A stretch of DNA of 64,000 nt from Planococcus shixiaomingii (GTDB lineage: Bacteria > Bacillota > Bacilli > Bacillales_A > Planococcaceae): contig NZ_CP129236.1 in assembly GCF_030413615.1 (NCBI RefSeq), forward strand, positions 1,472,001 through 1,536,000. The letters run 5' to 3'. Under the pieces are notes generated by a model. The model was not told the origin of the DNA. It made no database searches and saw only the letters and a program-made list of their open reading frames with translations. The translations under genes were made by a program, and so were the position numbers. Shown here piece by piece: positions 26,417 through 35,131 of this stretch (position 1 is the stretch's first letter; each line of letters starts with the position of its first letter).

Positions 26417-27184
26417 ATGAAAAGAATTGAATCGGTGCAGAACTCACTCGTCAAGCATTGGAAAAAGCTAAGTACTACCCGAAAAGAGCGTGATAAGTTT
26501 TCGGAATTTCTAGTTGAAGGCTTCCATTTGACGGAAGAGGCTTTAAAAAAGAAAGAATTGATCAAATCGCTGATTGTCCGTGAAGGCGTCGAAATTCCTG
26601 CAGCGTGGGACATAGAAGATGTTCCTCATTATTCGGTAACGGCCGCAGTCGCGAAAGAGATTTCCGAAACGGAACATACGCAAGGCATTTTCGCTCACTG
26701 CGCACAGCCGGAATTCACCGAAGAAGACGAGCAGACGTGGAGCACATTATTGTTGATCGACGCGGTGCAAGACCCGGGCAATATCGGCACCATTATCCGG
26801 ACTGCCGCTGCAAGCGGAATCGATGCGGTGATTCTTGGCAAAGGCAGTGCAGATCCTTTCAATCCAAAGACCGTCCGCTCAGCACAAGGATCACATTTCC
26901 AAATTCCTGTCGTCAAAGGGGATTTGCAAGAGTGGGTGGCCAGTTTGAAAAAACGCGGCATCCCAGTGTTTGGAACGGCTTTACAAAATGCAACCCCGGT
27001 ACATGAAGTAGAAAGCCAAGAACAGTTCGCTTTGATCGTTGGCAATGAAGGAAGCGGCGTTGATTCTCTTCTATTAAAAGAGACGGATCAGAATTTAGTC
27101 GTACCGTTATTCGGGCCAGCGGAGTCGTTGAACGTTGCAGTGGCAACCGGCATTTTGCTTTATGGGCTTGTTTCAAAAAGCTAA
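26417..27184 (+). CDS. ysgA: TrmH/SpoU-family RNA 2'-O-methyltransferase
   Basis: A 255-residue SPOUT methyltransferase acting on rRNA or tRNA. The N-terminal substrate-binding domain (about 1-95) contains KHWKKLSTTRKERDKFSEFLVEG. The knotted catalytic domain has motif 1 VQDPGNIGTIIRTA (about 118-131), motif 2 LIVGNEGSGV (about 207-216) and motif 3 LNVAVATGILLY (about 237-248). The exact nucleotide is unknown. Position before pheS matches B. subtilis ysgA. Confidence 0.92.
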   Translation: MKRIESVQNSLVKHWKKLSTTRKERDKFSEFLVEGFHLTEEALKKKELIKSLIVREGVEIPAAWDIEDVPHYSVTAAVAKEISETEHTQGIFAHCAQPEFTEEDEQTWSTLLLIDAVQDPGNIGTIIRTAAASGIDAVILGKGSADPFNPKTVRSAQGSHFQIPVVKGDLQEWVASLKKRGIPVFGTALQNATPVHEVESQEQFALIVGNEGSGVDSLLLKETDQNLVVPLFGPAESLNVAVATGILLYGLVSKS

Positions 27185-27224
27185 AGTTGAATTCACCGGC
27201 AATGTTTCGTATAATTGATAAGTA

Positions 27225-27517
27225 ATTAAGAAAAGCGATTGCGCAAAAAAGGCGCAGGAGAATACTAATAAACAAAAACGATGACCGGGAAAAGTACGTG
27301 ACGCCCTTGCATCTTAGGAAGTCTGCACCTCGACTGAAAGTGCGGATATGCAAACGTTTCGGAAGTTCACCCCGCGAGTTGCCCGACGGGACCAGCAGAT
27401 ATGCTGTAAAGATGGGCCGGTGAAGAGCCGTTAAGTAAATGAGTGATTGCGCATGCGCAATAACTAGGGTGGTACCGCGAATAATGCCTCGTCCCTTTTC
27501 AGGGATGGGGCTTTTTT
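27225..27517 (+). promoter_or_regulatory. T-box leader of pheST
   Basis: The stem I AGTA motif is near 27292, the T-box core GGGTGGTACCGCGA at 27467-27480, and the terminator (CTCGTCCC with GGGATGGGG plus T run) at 27487-27517. A TTC codon occurs near 27358. It would raise pheST expression when tRNA-Phe is uncharged. Confidence 0.92.
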
Positions 27518-27538
27518 ACGTTCAAAGGAGGAGAAATA

Positions 27539-28576
27539 ATGGAAGAGCAATTGCAAGGATTGAAAACCGAAGCGCTGGAGAAAATCGCATCAGCGACAAA
27601 TGTTAAAGAACTTAATGATGTACGTGTCGCTTATCTTGGGAAAAAAGGACCGATTACGGATTTGTTAAAAGGCATGGGAAAATTGCCTGCTGAAGAACGT
27701 CCGAAGATGGGTGCGCTCGTTAATGTCATACGCGAAGATGTGACAACGTCTCTTGAGGAGCGTATGGCCATTCTTGAGGAAGCGGCAATCAACGAAAAAT
27801 TGCAAAGCGAAACGATTGATATTACGCTGCCAGGACGTCCTGTAAAAACGGGGAATCCGCATCCGTTGACCCGTGTTGTTGAGGAAATCGAGGATTTATT
27901 CATCTCAATGGGCTACGAAATCGCGGAAGGGCCGGAAGTCGAAAAAGACTACTATAACTTTGAAGCGCTGAACTTGCCGAAAGGGCATCCGGCACGTGAT
28001 ATGCAGGATTCCTTCTATATAACAGAAGACATCTTGCTGCGCACGCACACGTCGCCTGTACAAGCACGGACGATGGAAGCGAAAGGCGGAGAGCCGATCA
28101 AAATCATCTGCCCAGGGAAAGTATACCGCCGCGACAACGACGACGCGACGCATTCGCACCAGTTCACGCAAATAGAAGGACTGGTCATCGGAGAAGATAT
28201 CCGCATGAGCGACCTGAAAGGGACGCTTTCGGTGTTCGCCAAGAAAATGTTCGGTGATGACCGTGAAATTCGTCTGCGCCCTAGCTTCTTCCCGTTCACG
28301 GAGCCTTCTGTTGAAATGGACATTTCGTGCTTTAAGTGCGGCGGGTCTGGCTGCAACGTCTGCAAAAAAACGGGCTGGATTGAAATTCTGGGGGCTGGCA
28401 TGGTTCATCCGAACGTGCTTGAAATGGCCGGCTATGACTCTAAACGCTTGACTGGATTTGCGTTTGGCATGGGTCCGGAGCGAATTGCAATGCTGAAATA
28501 CGGCGTTGAAGATATTCGCCACTTCTATACGAACGATGTCCGCTTTTTATCCCAATTCCAACGCACTGAAGTTTAA
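27539..28576 (+). CDS. pheS: Phenylalanyl-tRNA synthetase alpha subunit
   Basis: Catalytic subunit of the alpha2beta2 enzyme, 345 residues. The N-terminal coiled coil (about 1-85) is followed by the class II core with [12 protein letters not shown], motif 2 around [21 protein letters not shown] (about 197-217) and motif 3 [15 protein letters not shown] (about 309-323). The ATG follows AAAGGAGGAG. pheT follows after 13 nt. Controlled by the T-box. Confidence 0.97.
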   Translation: MEEQLQGLKTEALEKIASATNVKELNDVRVAYLGKKGPITDLLKGMGKLPAEERPKMGALVNVIREDVTTSLEERMAILEEAAINEKLQSETIDITLPGRPVKTGNPHPLTRVVEEIEDLFISMGYEIAEGPEVEKDYYNFEALNLPKGHPARDMQDSFYITEDILLRTHTSPVQARTMEAKGGEPIKIICPGKVYRRDNDDATHSHQFTQIEGLVIGEDIRMSDLKGTLSVFAKKMFGDDREIRLRPSFFPFTEPSVEMDISCFKCGGSGCNVCKKTGWIEILGAGMVHPNVLEMAGYDSKRLTGFAFGMGPERIAMLKYGVEDIRHFYTNDVRFLSQFQRTEV

Positions 28577-28589
28577 GGAGGAAACTAGA

Positions 28590-30989
28590 ATGCTCGTATC
28601 TTTAAAATGGTTAAAAGACTATGTAAATACACAAGACCTTCCGGCACAAGAGCTGGCTGAAAAAATTACCCGTTCAGGCATCGAGGTGGATGCGGTAATC
28701 GATCGGTCACATGGCATGACAAATGTCGTAGTCGGTTATGTAGAAACGTGCGAAAAGCATCCGGAAGCGGATAAATTGTCGATTTGCCAAGTGAATGTCG
28801 GCGAAGAAACAACACAAATCATTTGCGGCGCTCCAAATATCGCAGCTGGCCAAAAAGTGATCGTGGCCCGTCCTGGTGCAGAATTGCCGGGCGACATCAA
28901 AATCAAAAAAGCGAAACTTCGCGGACAAGAATCGAATGGCATGATCTGCTCGCTTCAAGAGCTTGGCATTGAAAGCAAACTCGTACCAAAAGCTTATGCA
29001 GAAGGCATTTATGTATTGCCGGAAGATGCTGAAGTCGGAACGGACGTCATCTTGAATTTTAATTTGGATGATACGGTATTAGAGCTAGGGCTTACACCGA
29101 ACCGTGCAGACGCTATGAGCATGCTCGGTGTGGCTTATGAAGTAGGCGCGATCTTGACTGAAGAAGTCCAGTTGCCTGAAATTTCCTATCCGGAAGCTGT
29201 GGAAAAAGCGGAATCCATGCTGACACTTCATGTGGACGCTCCGGAAGCAAATCCGCTATATGTCGCAAAAGTGATCCGCAACATCAAAGTCCAAGAATCG
29301 CCGATGTGGCTCCAGCAGCGACTGATGGCTGCAGGTGTGCGACCGCTTAATAACGTTGTGGATGTTACCAATTATATTTTGATGGAATATGGCCAGCCGC
29401 TTCACGCGTTTGACTATGATTCGCTTGGAACAGGAAATATCACGGTTCGCCACGCTAAAGATGGCGAGAAAATTACAACTCTTGATGATCAGGAACGGAC
29501 ATTGTCTGCGCATAACTTGGTCATTACAAATGGAGAAAAGCCGGTTGCACTAGCGGGAGTAATGGGGGCAGCTAATTCTGAAGTGAGCGATTCGACTACG
29601 ACGGTTGTCCTGGAATCCGCATATTTCGCATCCGGTTCTGTCCGTCAAACATCGAAAGACCATGGACTTCGCAGCGATGCAAGTTCACGCTTTGAAAAGG
29701 GCGTCGATCCAAACCGGGTTGTTCCGGCAGCAGAGCGTGCAGCAGGCTTGCTTGCGGAACTCGCTGGCGGGGAAGTGCTGGCAGGGTCCGTCATTTTTGA
29801 CGAACTTGACCGCGCAGAAAAAATCGTTACCGTGTCTCCGGACTTTATTAATCAACGGCTAGGCATGAAAATCCGCTTTGAAGACATGCTGGATATTTTA
29901 AGCCGCCTGAAATTCAAAACAGAAGCGGTAAACGGCCAATTGGTCATTTCCGTGCCGACGCGCCGCCAAGATATCCAAATCGAAGAAGATGTCGTGGAAG
30001 AAATCGCACGCCTTTACGGCTATGATGAAATTCCAGCCACGCTTCCAGAAATGGAAACAACGCCAGGCGGCTTGACGCCATACCAGTCAAAACGCCGTAT
30101 TGTCCGTGCTCTATTAGAAGGAGCAGGATTGCTTCAAGCGACGACGTATTCACTGACTTCCGAAAAATCAGCGAAGCAATTCGCCTTGACGGAAACCGAA
30201 ACAACGAAATTATTGATGCCGATGAGTGAAGAACGCAGCATCCTTCGCCAAAGCCTGCTTCCGCATTTATTGGATTCGGTATCGTACAACACAGCAAGAA
30301 GAAGCGATTCGGTGGCGCTGTATGAAACCGGATCGGTATTCTTGAAAACCGACGACGAATTGCTGAATGAAGAAGAGCATTTGGCAGTGGCGATGACGGG
30401 CCTATGGCTTGATCACAGCTGGCAAGGCGAACGCAAAGAAGTCGATTTCTACGTGCTAAAAGGCATCGTGGAAAGCTTAGCGGAGAAATTGAACGTGGAG
30501 CTGACGTTTGAACGCGGAGGGATGGATGGCCTTCATCCAGGAAGAACGGCTTTCATCATGCACGATGGCAAACGCATTGGTATAATCGGCCAGCTTCATC
30601 CTACTGAACAAAAAGCGCGCGACCTAAAAACCACCATCGTTATGGAAATGAATTTAGTAGAGTTGCTGGAGAAAAATTCGGAAGCGCTCGTTTACACACC
30701 AGTGCCTCGCTACCCATCCATTTCACGGGACATCGCACTTGTACTGTCAAAAATCGTTGAAGCGGGAACTGTGGAAAACGTGATTCGCGCTGCTGGTGGA
30801 AAATTGCTGAAAGATGTCCAGGTCTTTGACTTGTATGAAGGCGACAAAATGGAACCGGGTAAGAAATCAGTAGCCTTCTCCTTGACGTATTTCGATCCGG
30901 AGAAGACGTTGACTGACGAAGAAGTAACGGCAGTACATGAGAAAATACTGCGTGCTCTAGCGGAAGTTGGCGCGGAGTTAAGAAGTTAA
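28590..30989 (+). CDS. pheT: Phenylalanyl-tRNA synthetase beta subunit
   Basis: A 799-residue subunit with an OB/tRNA-binding domain (about 40-150), B3/4 editing domain (about 210-390, removing Tyr mischarged on tRNA-Phe), B5 (about 405-475), a pseudo-catalytic core, and the C-terminal ferredoxin-like anticodon-binding domain (about 705-799, starting PRYPSISRDIALVL). ATG 28590 follows AAGGAGGAA; the open frame extending back into pheS is not used. Ends at a terminator. Confidence 0.97.
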   Translation: MLVSLKWLKDYVNTQDLPAQELAEKITRSGIEVDAVIDRSHGMTNVVVGYVETCEKHPEADKLSICQVNVGEETTQIICGAPNIAAGQKVIVARPGAELPGDIKIKKAKLRGQESNGMICSLQELGIESKLVPKAYAEGIYVLPEDAEVGTDVILNFNLDDTVLELGLTPNRADAMSMLGVAYEVGAILTEEVQLPEISYPEAVEKAESMLTLHVDAPEANPLYVAKVIRNIKVQESPMWLQQRLMAAGVRPLNNVVDVTNYILMEYGQPLHAFDYDSLGTGNITVRHAKDGEKITTLDDQERTLSAHNLVITNGEKPVALAGVMGAANSEVSDSTTTVVLESAYFASGSVRQTSKDHGLRSDASSRFEKGVDPNRVVPAAERAAGLLAELAGGEVLAGSVIFDELDRAEKIVTVSPDFINQRLGMKIRFEDMLDILSRLKFKTEAVNGQLVISVPTRRQDIQIEEDVVEEIARLYGYDEIPATLPEMETTPGGLTPYQSKRRIVRALLEGAGLLQATTYSLTSEKSAKQFALTETETTKLLMPMSEERSILRQSLLPHLLDSVSYNTARRSDSVALYETGSVFLKTDDELLNEEEHLAVAMTGLWLDHSWQGERKEVDFYVLKGIVESLAEKLNVELTFERGGMDGLHPGRTAFIMHDGKRIGIIGQLHPTEQKARDLKTTIVMEMNLVELLEKNSEALVYTPVPRYPSISRDIALVLSKIVEAGTVENVIRAAGGKLLKDVQVFDLYEGDKMEPGKKSVAFSLTYFDPEKTLTDEEVTAVHEKILRALAEVGAELRS

Positions 30990-31011
30990 CTAATAGGTAA
31001 TTAGATTTAAA

Positions 31012-31043
31012 GAAAAGCGGAATCTAAAAGATTCTGCTTTTTT
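31012..31043 (+). terminator. Terminator after pheT
   Basis: AGCGGAATC pairs with GATTCTGCT (one G-T) over a TAAAA loop and is followed by six T residues. Confidence 0.85.
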
Positions 31044-31214
31044 CTTTGCTTAAATTTACATATAAGTATATTGAATGGTTAATTAGATGGCGGTAAAAAG
31101 AACTACTTAAATCTCTTTTTTATGGTAAAGTTAAGTCATAAGTTTTCGTATGGATAAAAGGTGAAATTTAGATCCAGATGCTGAAGTTTAAATTAAAAGG
31201 GGAGAACTATATAA

Positions 31215-31631
31215 ATGAAAGGGAAATTTCGAAGTGAATATGGTATGACTTTAGTGGAGTTATTGGCAGCCATTGTACTTCTTGGAATAGTGCTGGTAGC
31301 ATTCATGTCATTCTTTACGCAATCTGCAAAATTTACAGCTCATAATCACGAAACTTTGACTGCAATTCAAGTTGCAGAAGAAGTAGTGGCTGATGTTCGA
31401 GGCATAAAAAAATTAGAAGACTTAAAAAAACTCAACAATACACTTCAAAACAGAAAAATTATCGACGATATAAATTATCTGCCTTACATAGTGATAATAG
31501 AAGAAAAAGATGCACCAACTTCAGTAAATTTAAAATTGAAAAAAGCAGTAATTACTGTTAAATCAGCTCCTGGAGCCGGAATTAACGAACCTGAGTTTAT
31601 TACAGAAATGTATTTTAAGGTGGCGCCATGA
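31215..31631 (+). CDS. Type IV pilin-like / pseudopilin protein 1
   Basis: A 138-residue protein with a prepilin leader: a short basic start, then cleavage expected after Gly10 in EYG-MTLVELLAAIVLLGIVLVAF, with Glu at +5 of the mature form. The hydrophobic helix spans about 12-34 and the rest is a small soluble domain (PulG/GspI-like). Part of an AT-rich three-gene unit with the next two genes, overlapping gene 2 by 4 nt. No pilus ATPase or prepilin peptidase lies nearby, so it must use machinery encoded elsewhere. Confidence 0.82.
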   Translation: MKGKFRSEYGMTLVELLAAIVLLGIVLVAFMSFFTQSAKFTAHNHETLTAIQVAEEVVADVRGIKKLEDLKKLNNTLQNRKIIDDINYLPYIVIIEEKDAPTSVNLKLKKAVITVKSAPGAGINEPEFITEMYFKVAP

Positions 31632-32035
31632 AGAATCAAAGAGGAATTACATTGGTAGAGCTCTTAGCTACACTTGCCATTGCAGGAATTATTACAGTTT
31701 TGATTGTCTCTGTTTTATCAACTGGAACAAATGCAACGCATCGAACTACGATGAAACAACACTTACAACAAGAGGCAAATTATATAGTTGAAGTAATTAG
31801 AAGCGAATACTTAAAAATTGATAATCCGGAAATTCAGCTTGAAGTAGAAGGCACTGGTAATCAGCAAAAGTTGAAAATGGGTTCAGAAATAATATCCCAA
31901 GGTTATACTTACAGCTTAATTTCTCCTGCAGCTGGATCTATTAATCCCGAAGAAGATACCATCTTTCAGCTTGAACTGTCAGCTCCAGGCACTAAACCTT
32001 ATACGATTAAAACTAAGTTCAGTAAATTAAGGTAA
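31628..32035 (+). CDS. Type IV pilin-like / pseudopilin protein 2
   Basis: A 135-residue prepilin with leader MKNQRG cleaved before ITLVELLATLAIAGIITVLIVSVL, Glu at +5, then a short soluble domain rich in polar residues. It resembles GspJ or ComGF-type minor pilins in size, but the soluble part is not recognisable. It starts inside the end of the preceding gene (ATGA overlap). AT-rich relative to flanking genes, as are its neighbours. Confidence 0.82.
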   Translation: MKNQRGITLVELLATLAIAGIITVLIVSVLSTGTNATHRTTMKQHLQQEANYIVEVIRSEYLKIDNPEIQLEVEGTGNQQKLKMGSEIISQGYTYSLISPAAGSINPEEDTIFQLELSAPGTKPYTIKTKFSKLR

Positions 32036-32046
32036 GGAGATTTCAG

Positions 32047-33111
32047 ATGACAAATAGGCTAAATGAAAAAGGCTATGCTTTATTGATGGTGATAATGTTA
32101 GTACTTTTGTTTACGACATTGGGCATGGGGATGTTGGCGATGAATATTAATGCATCAAAGCAATTTAATCTCAAAGAAGAACAAGTACAAGCAAGGCATC
32201 AGGCAGAGATGGGGGTGTTGCACTATGGAATTATCTTAGAAGATAAAATAAAAAGTTCATCCACTTCCTCTTTAAGTTGCAACGATATTGATGCAGTGCT
32301 GGGAACAGCGAAAAAACTTACGGTCGGCAATTATATAATCGAACCTGCCAATGTCTTAGGCTCTTCTTGCGAAGAAATAGAAAATAGCAAGTTGTTGGAG
32401 ATAACGATAAAAAGTAAAGGTATCATTAACGGAGATACTGAAAAAGAAGTGAAGGCAACTTTTTACGCTACAAATCAGGGGGTTTCTTCAACTGCTCCGC
32501 CTGCCGGTATTGTTGTTTCTCCCCCAACTTTGCCCTCTAGTCCAGATACCGAAGTTAAAACAATTCTGGCAATGAAAAAGGATCATGAAAATTTTCTGGG
32601 AAATTTAATTATAAAAGATAAATTGGATATCGGAGGCGGAAATTCTGATATTCTAAAAGTTAATAAAGACTTATACATTTCTGGAAATATAGATATTCAA
32701 AATCATGCCTGCATAAGTGCTGGAGGGAACTTTACGGCACTGAAATCTTTTAATTGGGGGAACAGTAAGACCTCATTATTGGTCAGAAAAGATGCATATT
32801 TACCATCAGCCATAGGGAATTGGCAAAAAAATCAGGTAAATGCGTATATCTTTGGAGATTTATATTTGCCTCAAACTTATAACTATTCTGTAGGAAAAGA
32901 AGCTGATAGAAATCTATTTATTGGAGGAAAGGTCTATCAATTAAATAGTCAAGGTAAATATGTTGTAATACCCAATCCATTTAAAATTCTATCGGGACAA
33001 AAAGTTAAAGATGCTAATAATTTGCCATGTACAGTACCTGCCGCAATAGAAGTAACCGCAGGTACTCCAAAATGGGTACTGCAAGATGAAAAAATTGTAA
33101 ATTACCAATAA
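32047..33111 (+). CDS. PilX/GspK-like minor pilin with large C-terminal domain
   Basis: A 354-residue protein. The N-terminal helix (about 9-31, GYALLMVIMLVLLFTTLGMGML) follows NEKG, the PilX/GspK style without the +5 Glu. Residues about 30-145 look like a PilX-type domain (QARHQAEMGVLHYGI). From about 185 the sequence is a series of short beta-like turns (LIIKDKLDIGGG, LYISGNIDIQNHACISAGGNF, AYIFGDLYLP), as in bactofilin or beta-solenoid folds (inference). It could sit at the tip of a pilus formed with the two preceding pilins. ATG follows AAGGAG. Confidence 0.78.
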   Translation: MTNRLNEKGYALLMVIMLVLLFTTLGMGMLAMNINASKQFNLKEEQVQARHQAEMGVLHYGIILEDKIKSSSTSSLSCNDIDAVLGTAKKLTVGNYIIEPANVLGSSCEEIENSKLLEITIKSKGIINGDTEKEVKATFYATNQGVSSTAPPAGIVVSPPTLPSSPDTEVKTILAMKKDHENFLGNLIIKDKLDIGGGNSDILKVNKDLYISGNIDIQNHACISAGGNFTALKSFNWGNSKTSLLVRKDAYLPSAIGNWQKNQVNAYIFGDLYLPQTYNYSVGKEADRNLFIGGKVYQLNSQGKYVVIPNPFKILSGQKVKDANNLPCTVPAAIEVTAGTPKWVLQDEKIVNYQ

Positions 33112-33252
33112 GCTTAAATGCAAATAAATAGTTGGCTTAAAAATTACGATGCTAATGGTGGGAAAACCAGTAAGGAGTAATTTTTCTTTATTGGTCCTCT
33201 TTTAAAACCATATTTCATACTACTCTCAGTTTAGTTAATATAAGAAAATTCA

Positions 33253-34185
33253 TTAACTTCTTCTTTTAGCAGCCAGCTCCTGAGCTTTCTTCGTATTCGC
33301 AAAATGGAATTTCGTTAATGACTTCAAATACTCGGCCCCGTGTTTCAACAAGATCTTCGCAGCCGCTTCGTCGACGATTTTTCCTGCGCCTTTTGGCAAC
33401 GTGACGCCTGCACTAGCGCTCATGCGGTCCATCTCTTCCAAAAAAGCGACGCGAGCAATAATCGAAGCGCAAGCGACCGAAACGTGTAAGCCTTCTGCTT
33501 TTGTGGAGAACAGAACATTTTCTTGTATGATCGCTTTTTCATTTTTGATGTGGTTGTAATAGACGCCGCGTTCAGCGAATTGATCGATCAGAATGGCGTC
33601 CGGCTTTTGGGGAGCCATTTTTCGCAACACAAGCTTTAGTGCCTGATTGTGCAGTAACGCTTTTATCTTTCCTTGCGACCAACCTTTTCCCTGAACTTCA
33701 TTATATTTCTCGTTTTTAAGCGTAAGAACGCTATGGACAAAGGTTTCTTTTAAGTCCGGTGCGATTTTTCGCATATAATCGTCGGTCAGCAATTTGGAAT
33801 CTTTGACGCCCAGTTCATGAGCAAGCAGCACTTTATCTTCTGGAACAAAGCAAGCGGCAACCGTAATGGGTCCAAAAAAATCGCCTGTGCCGGTTTCATC
33901 AGAACCGAGAACCGAGCGGGTGGCGAAATCGGAAGGAAGAACATCGCCTTTTGTTGATACGGTTTTTTCTGCCGCTTTGTCGATGGCTCCCCATTTTCCC
34001 GCTTCACGCTGGGCTCCTGGTCCTTGGAACATCACTTTTCCGGATGTATAAATGGTCAGGACGACGTCGGATAATTTAGCGGTAAAACGGATGTATGGAG
34101 CTTTCGCGGTTACTTGGTTGTTTTGATAGTGATTAATAATTTGCAGAAGACTTTCCTCTGGTAATTTTAGAACGACATTTGACAT
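33253..34185 (-). CDS. rnhC: Ribonuclease HIII
   Basis: Cleaves RNA in RNA-DNA hybrids. The 310-residue protein has an N-terminal TBP-like hybrid-binding domain (about 1-85, VVLKLPEESLLQIINHY) and the RNase H fold with GSDETGTGDFFGP (about 94-106, metal-binding Asp and Glu) and further acidic residues in IDQFAERG. ATG 34185 is chosen because GAGGAG lies just ahead on the minus strand; GTG 34212 has no such site. Divergent from zapA, as in B. subtilis. Confidence 0.93.
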   Translation of the reverse strand: MSNVVLKLPEESLLQIINHYQNNQVTAKAPYIRFTAKLSDVVLTIYTSGKVMFQGPGAQREAGKWGAIDKAAEKTVSTKGDVLPSDFATRSVLGSDETGTGDFFGPITVAACFVPEDKVLLAHELGVKDSKLLTDDYMRKIAPDLKETFVHSVLTLKNEKYNEVQGKGWSQGKIKALLHNQALKLVLRKMAPQKPDAILIDQFAERGVYYNHIKNEKAIIQENVLFSTKAEGLHVSVACASIIARVAFLEEMDRMSASAGVTLPKGAGKIVDEAAAKILLKHGAEYLKSLTKFHFANTKKAQELAAKRRS

Positions 34186-34268
34186 AGGTAAGTCTCCTCT
34201 CTTATGATTCACAAGCAGCTTGTGTTCATGGTATGATTATGTATAGAATTCTAAAGGGGGATGGAGCA

Positions 34269-34529
34269 TTGTCGGACCAGCAAAAAATTCGCACATCAGT
34301 TGAAATATACGGCCATACTTATAAAATGGTAGGCAGCGAAACTTCTGGGCATATGCGCCTGGTGGCGTCGATGGTTGATGAGAAAATGCGTGAATTTCAT
34401 GCGATGAATCCATCCCTTGACAGTTCGAAGCTTGCAGTTTTAACGGCTGTTAATGCTACAAATGATTATCTTAAACTAAAAGAACAAGTAGAACAATTGG
34501 AGTTTGAACTCCGAAAACTGAAGGGTTGA
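34269..34529 (+). CDS. zapA: Cell division protein ZapA
   Basis: Z-ring stabiliser binding FtsZ, 86 residues. The beta-rich head is [26 protein letters not shown], followed by a helix and a C-terminal coiled coil (about 60-85, [19 protein letters not shown]). The TTG start at 34269 fits the homologues ([10 protein letters not shown]) and lies behind GGGGGATGGA; ATG 34239 further upstream would add an unrelated stretch. It is followed by cvpA with a few bases between. Confidence 0.88.
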   Translation: MSDQQKIRTSVEIYGHTYKMVGSETSGHMRLVASMVDEKMREFHAMNPSLDSSKLAVLTAVNATNDYLKLKEQVEQLEFELRKLKG

Positions 34530-34534
34530 CGTAC

Positions 34535-35071
34535 ATGCTTGATATACTATTATTGATTTTATTGCTTGGCGGCCTTATTGTCGGAGCCAAGAGGGGCCTT
34601 GTGGTCCAGCTGATCCACATGGTCGGGTTTATCATAGCGCTGGTTGTTGCGTATTTATATTATAAACCACTCGCCGAATATTTTGTGCTGTGGATTCCGT
34701 ATCCAGCTGTCAGCGAAGATTCCCGCTTTACCATTGCCATCGAGCAACTGGACTTGGACCAAACGTTTTATCAGCTTTTTGCATTCGCTTTGATTTTTTT
34801 CGCAGTAAAATTCGCCTTGCAAATACTGGCGTCGATGTTCGATTTCCTGAAGTATTTGCCAGTACTCGGTTTTCTCAGCAAAATCCTTGGAGCCATCCTT
34901 GGCTTGATCGAAGTGTACATACTGTTATTTATTTTCATCTACGTGTTGGCTTTGCTTCCAATGGATGTAATCCAAACGCAACTGGCGAATTCCACAATCG
35001 CGCAAACGATGCTGGAACATACACCTTATTTCTCCGAGAAAGTAAAAGAATGGTGGTATATTTATATGTAA
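34535..35071 (+). CDS. CvpA-family membrane protein
   Basis: A 178-residue membrane protein of the colicin V production family, B. subtilis YshB position. Four hydrophobic segments (about 2-19, 25-44, 75-100 and 115-145) with the family GLIVGAKRGLV near the N terminus. Its role is unclear. ATG 34535 lies 9 nt behind GAAGGG; TTG 34526 has no room for a ribosome site. Confidence 0.88.
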   Translation: MLDILLLILLLGGLIVGAKRGLVVQLIHMVGFIIALVVAYLYYKPLAEYFVLWIPYPAVSEDSRFTIAIEQLDLDQTFYQLFAFALIFFAVKFALQILASMFDFLKYLPVLGFLSKILGAILGLIEVYILLFIFIYVLALLPMDVIQTQLANSTIAQTMLEHTPYFSEKVKEWWYIYM

Positions 35072-35131
35072 GTAGGAACTTCTCTCTTACCGAGGGAAGT
35101 TTTTTTCAAGTCTAAAACTGGAGGTTTCTTT

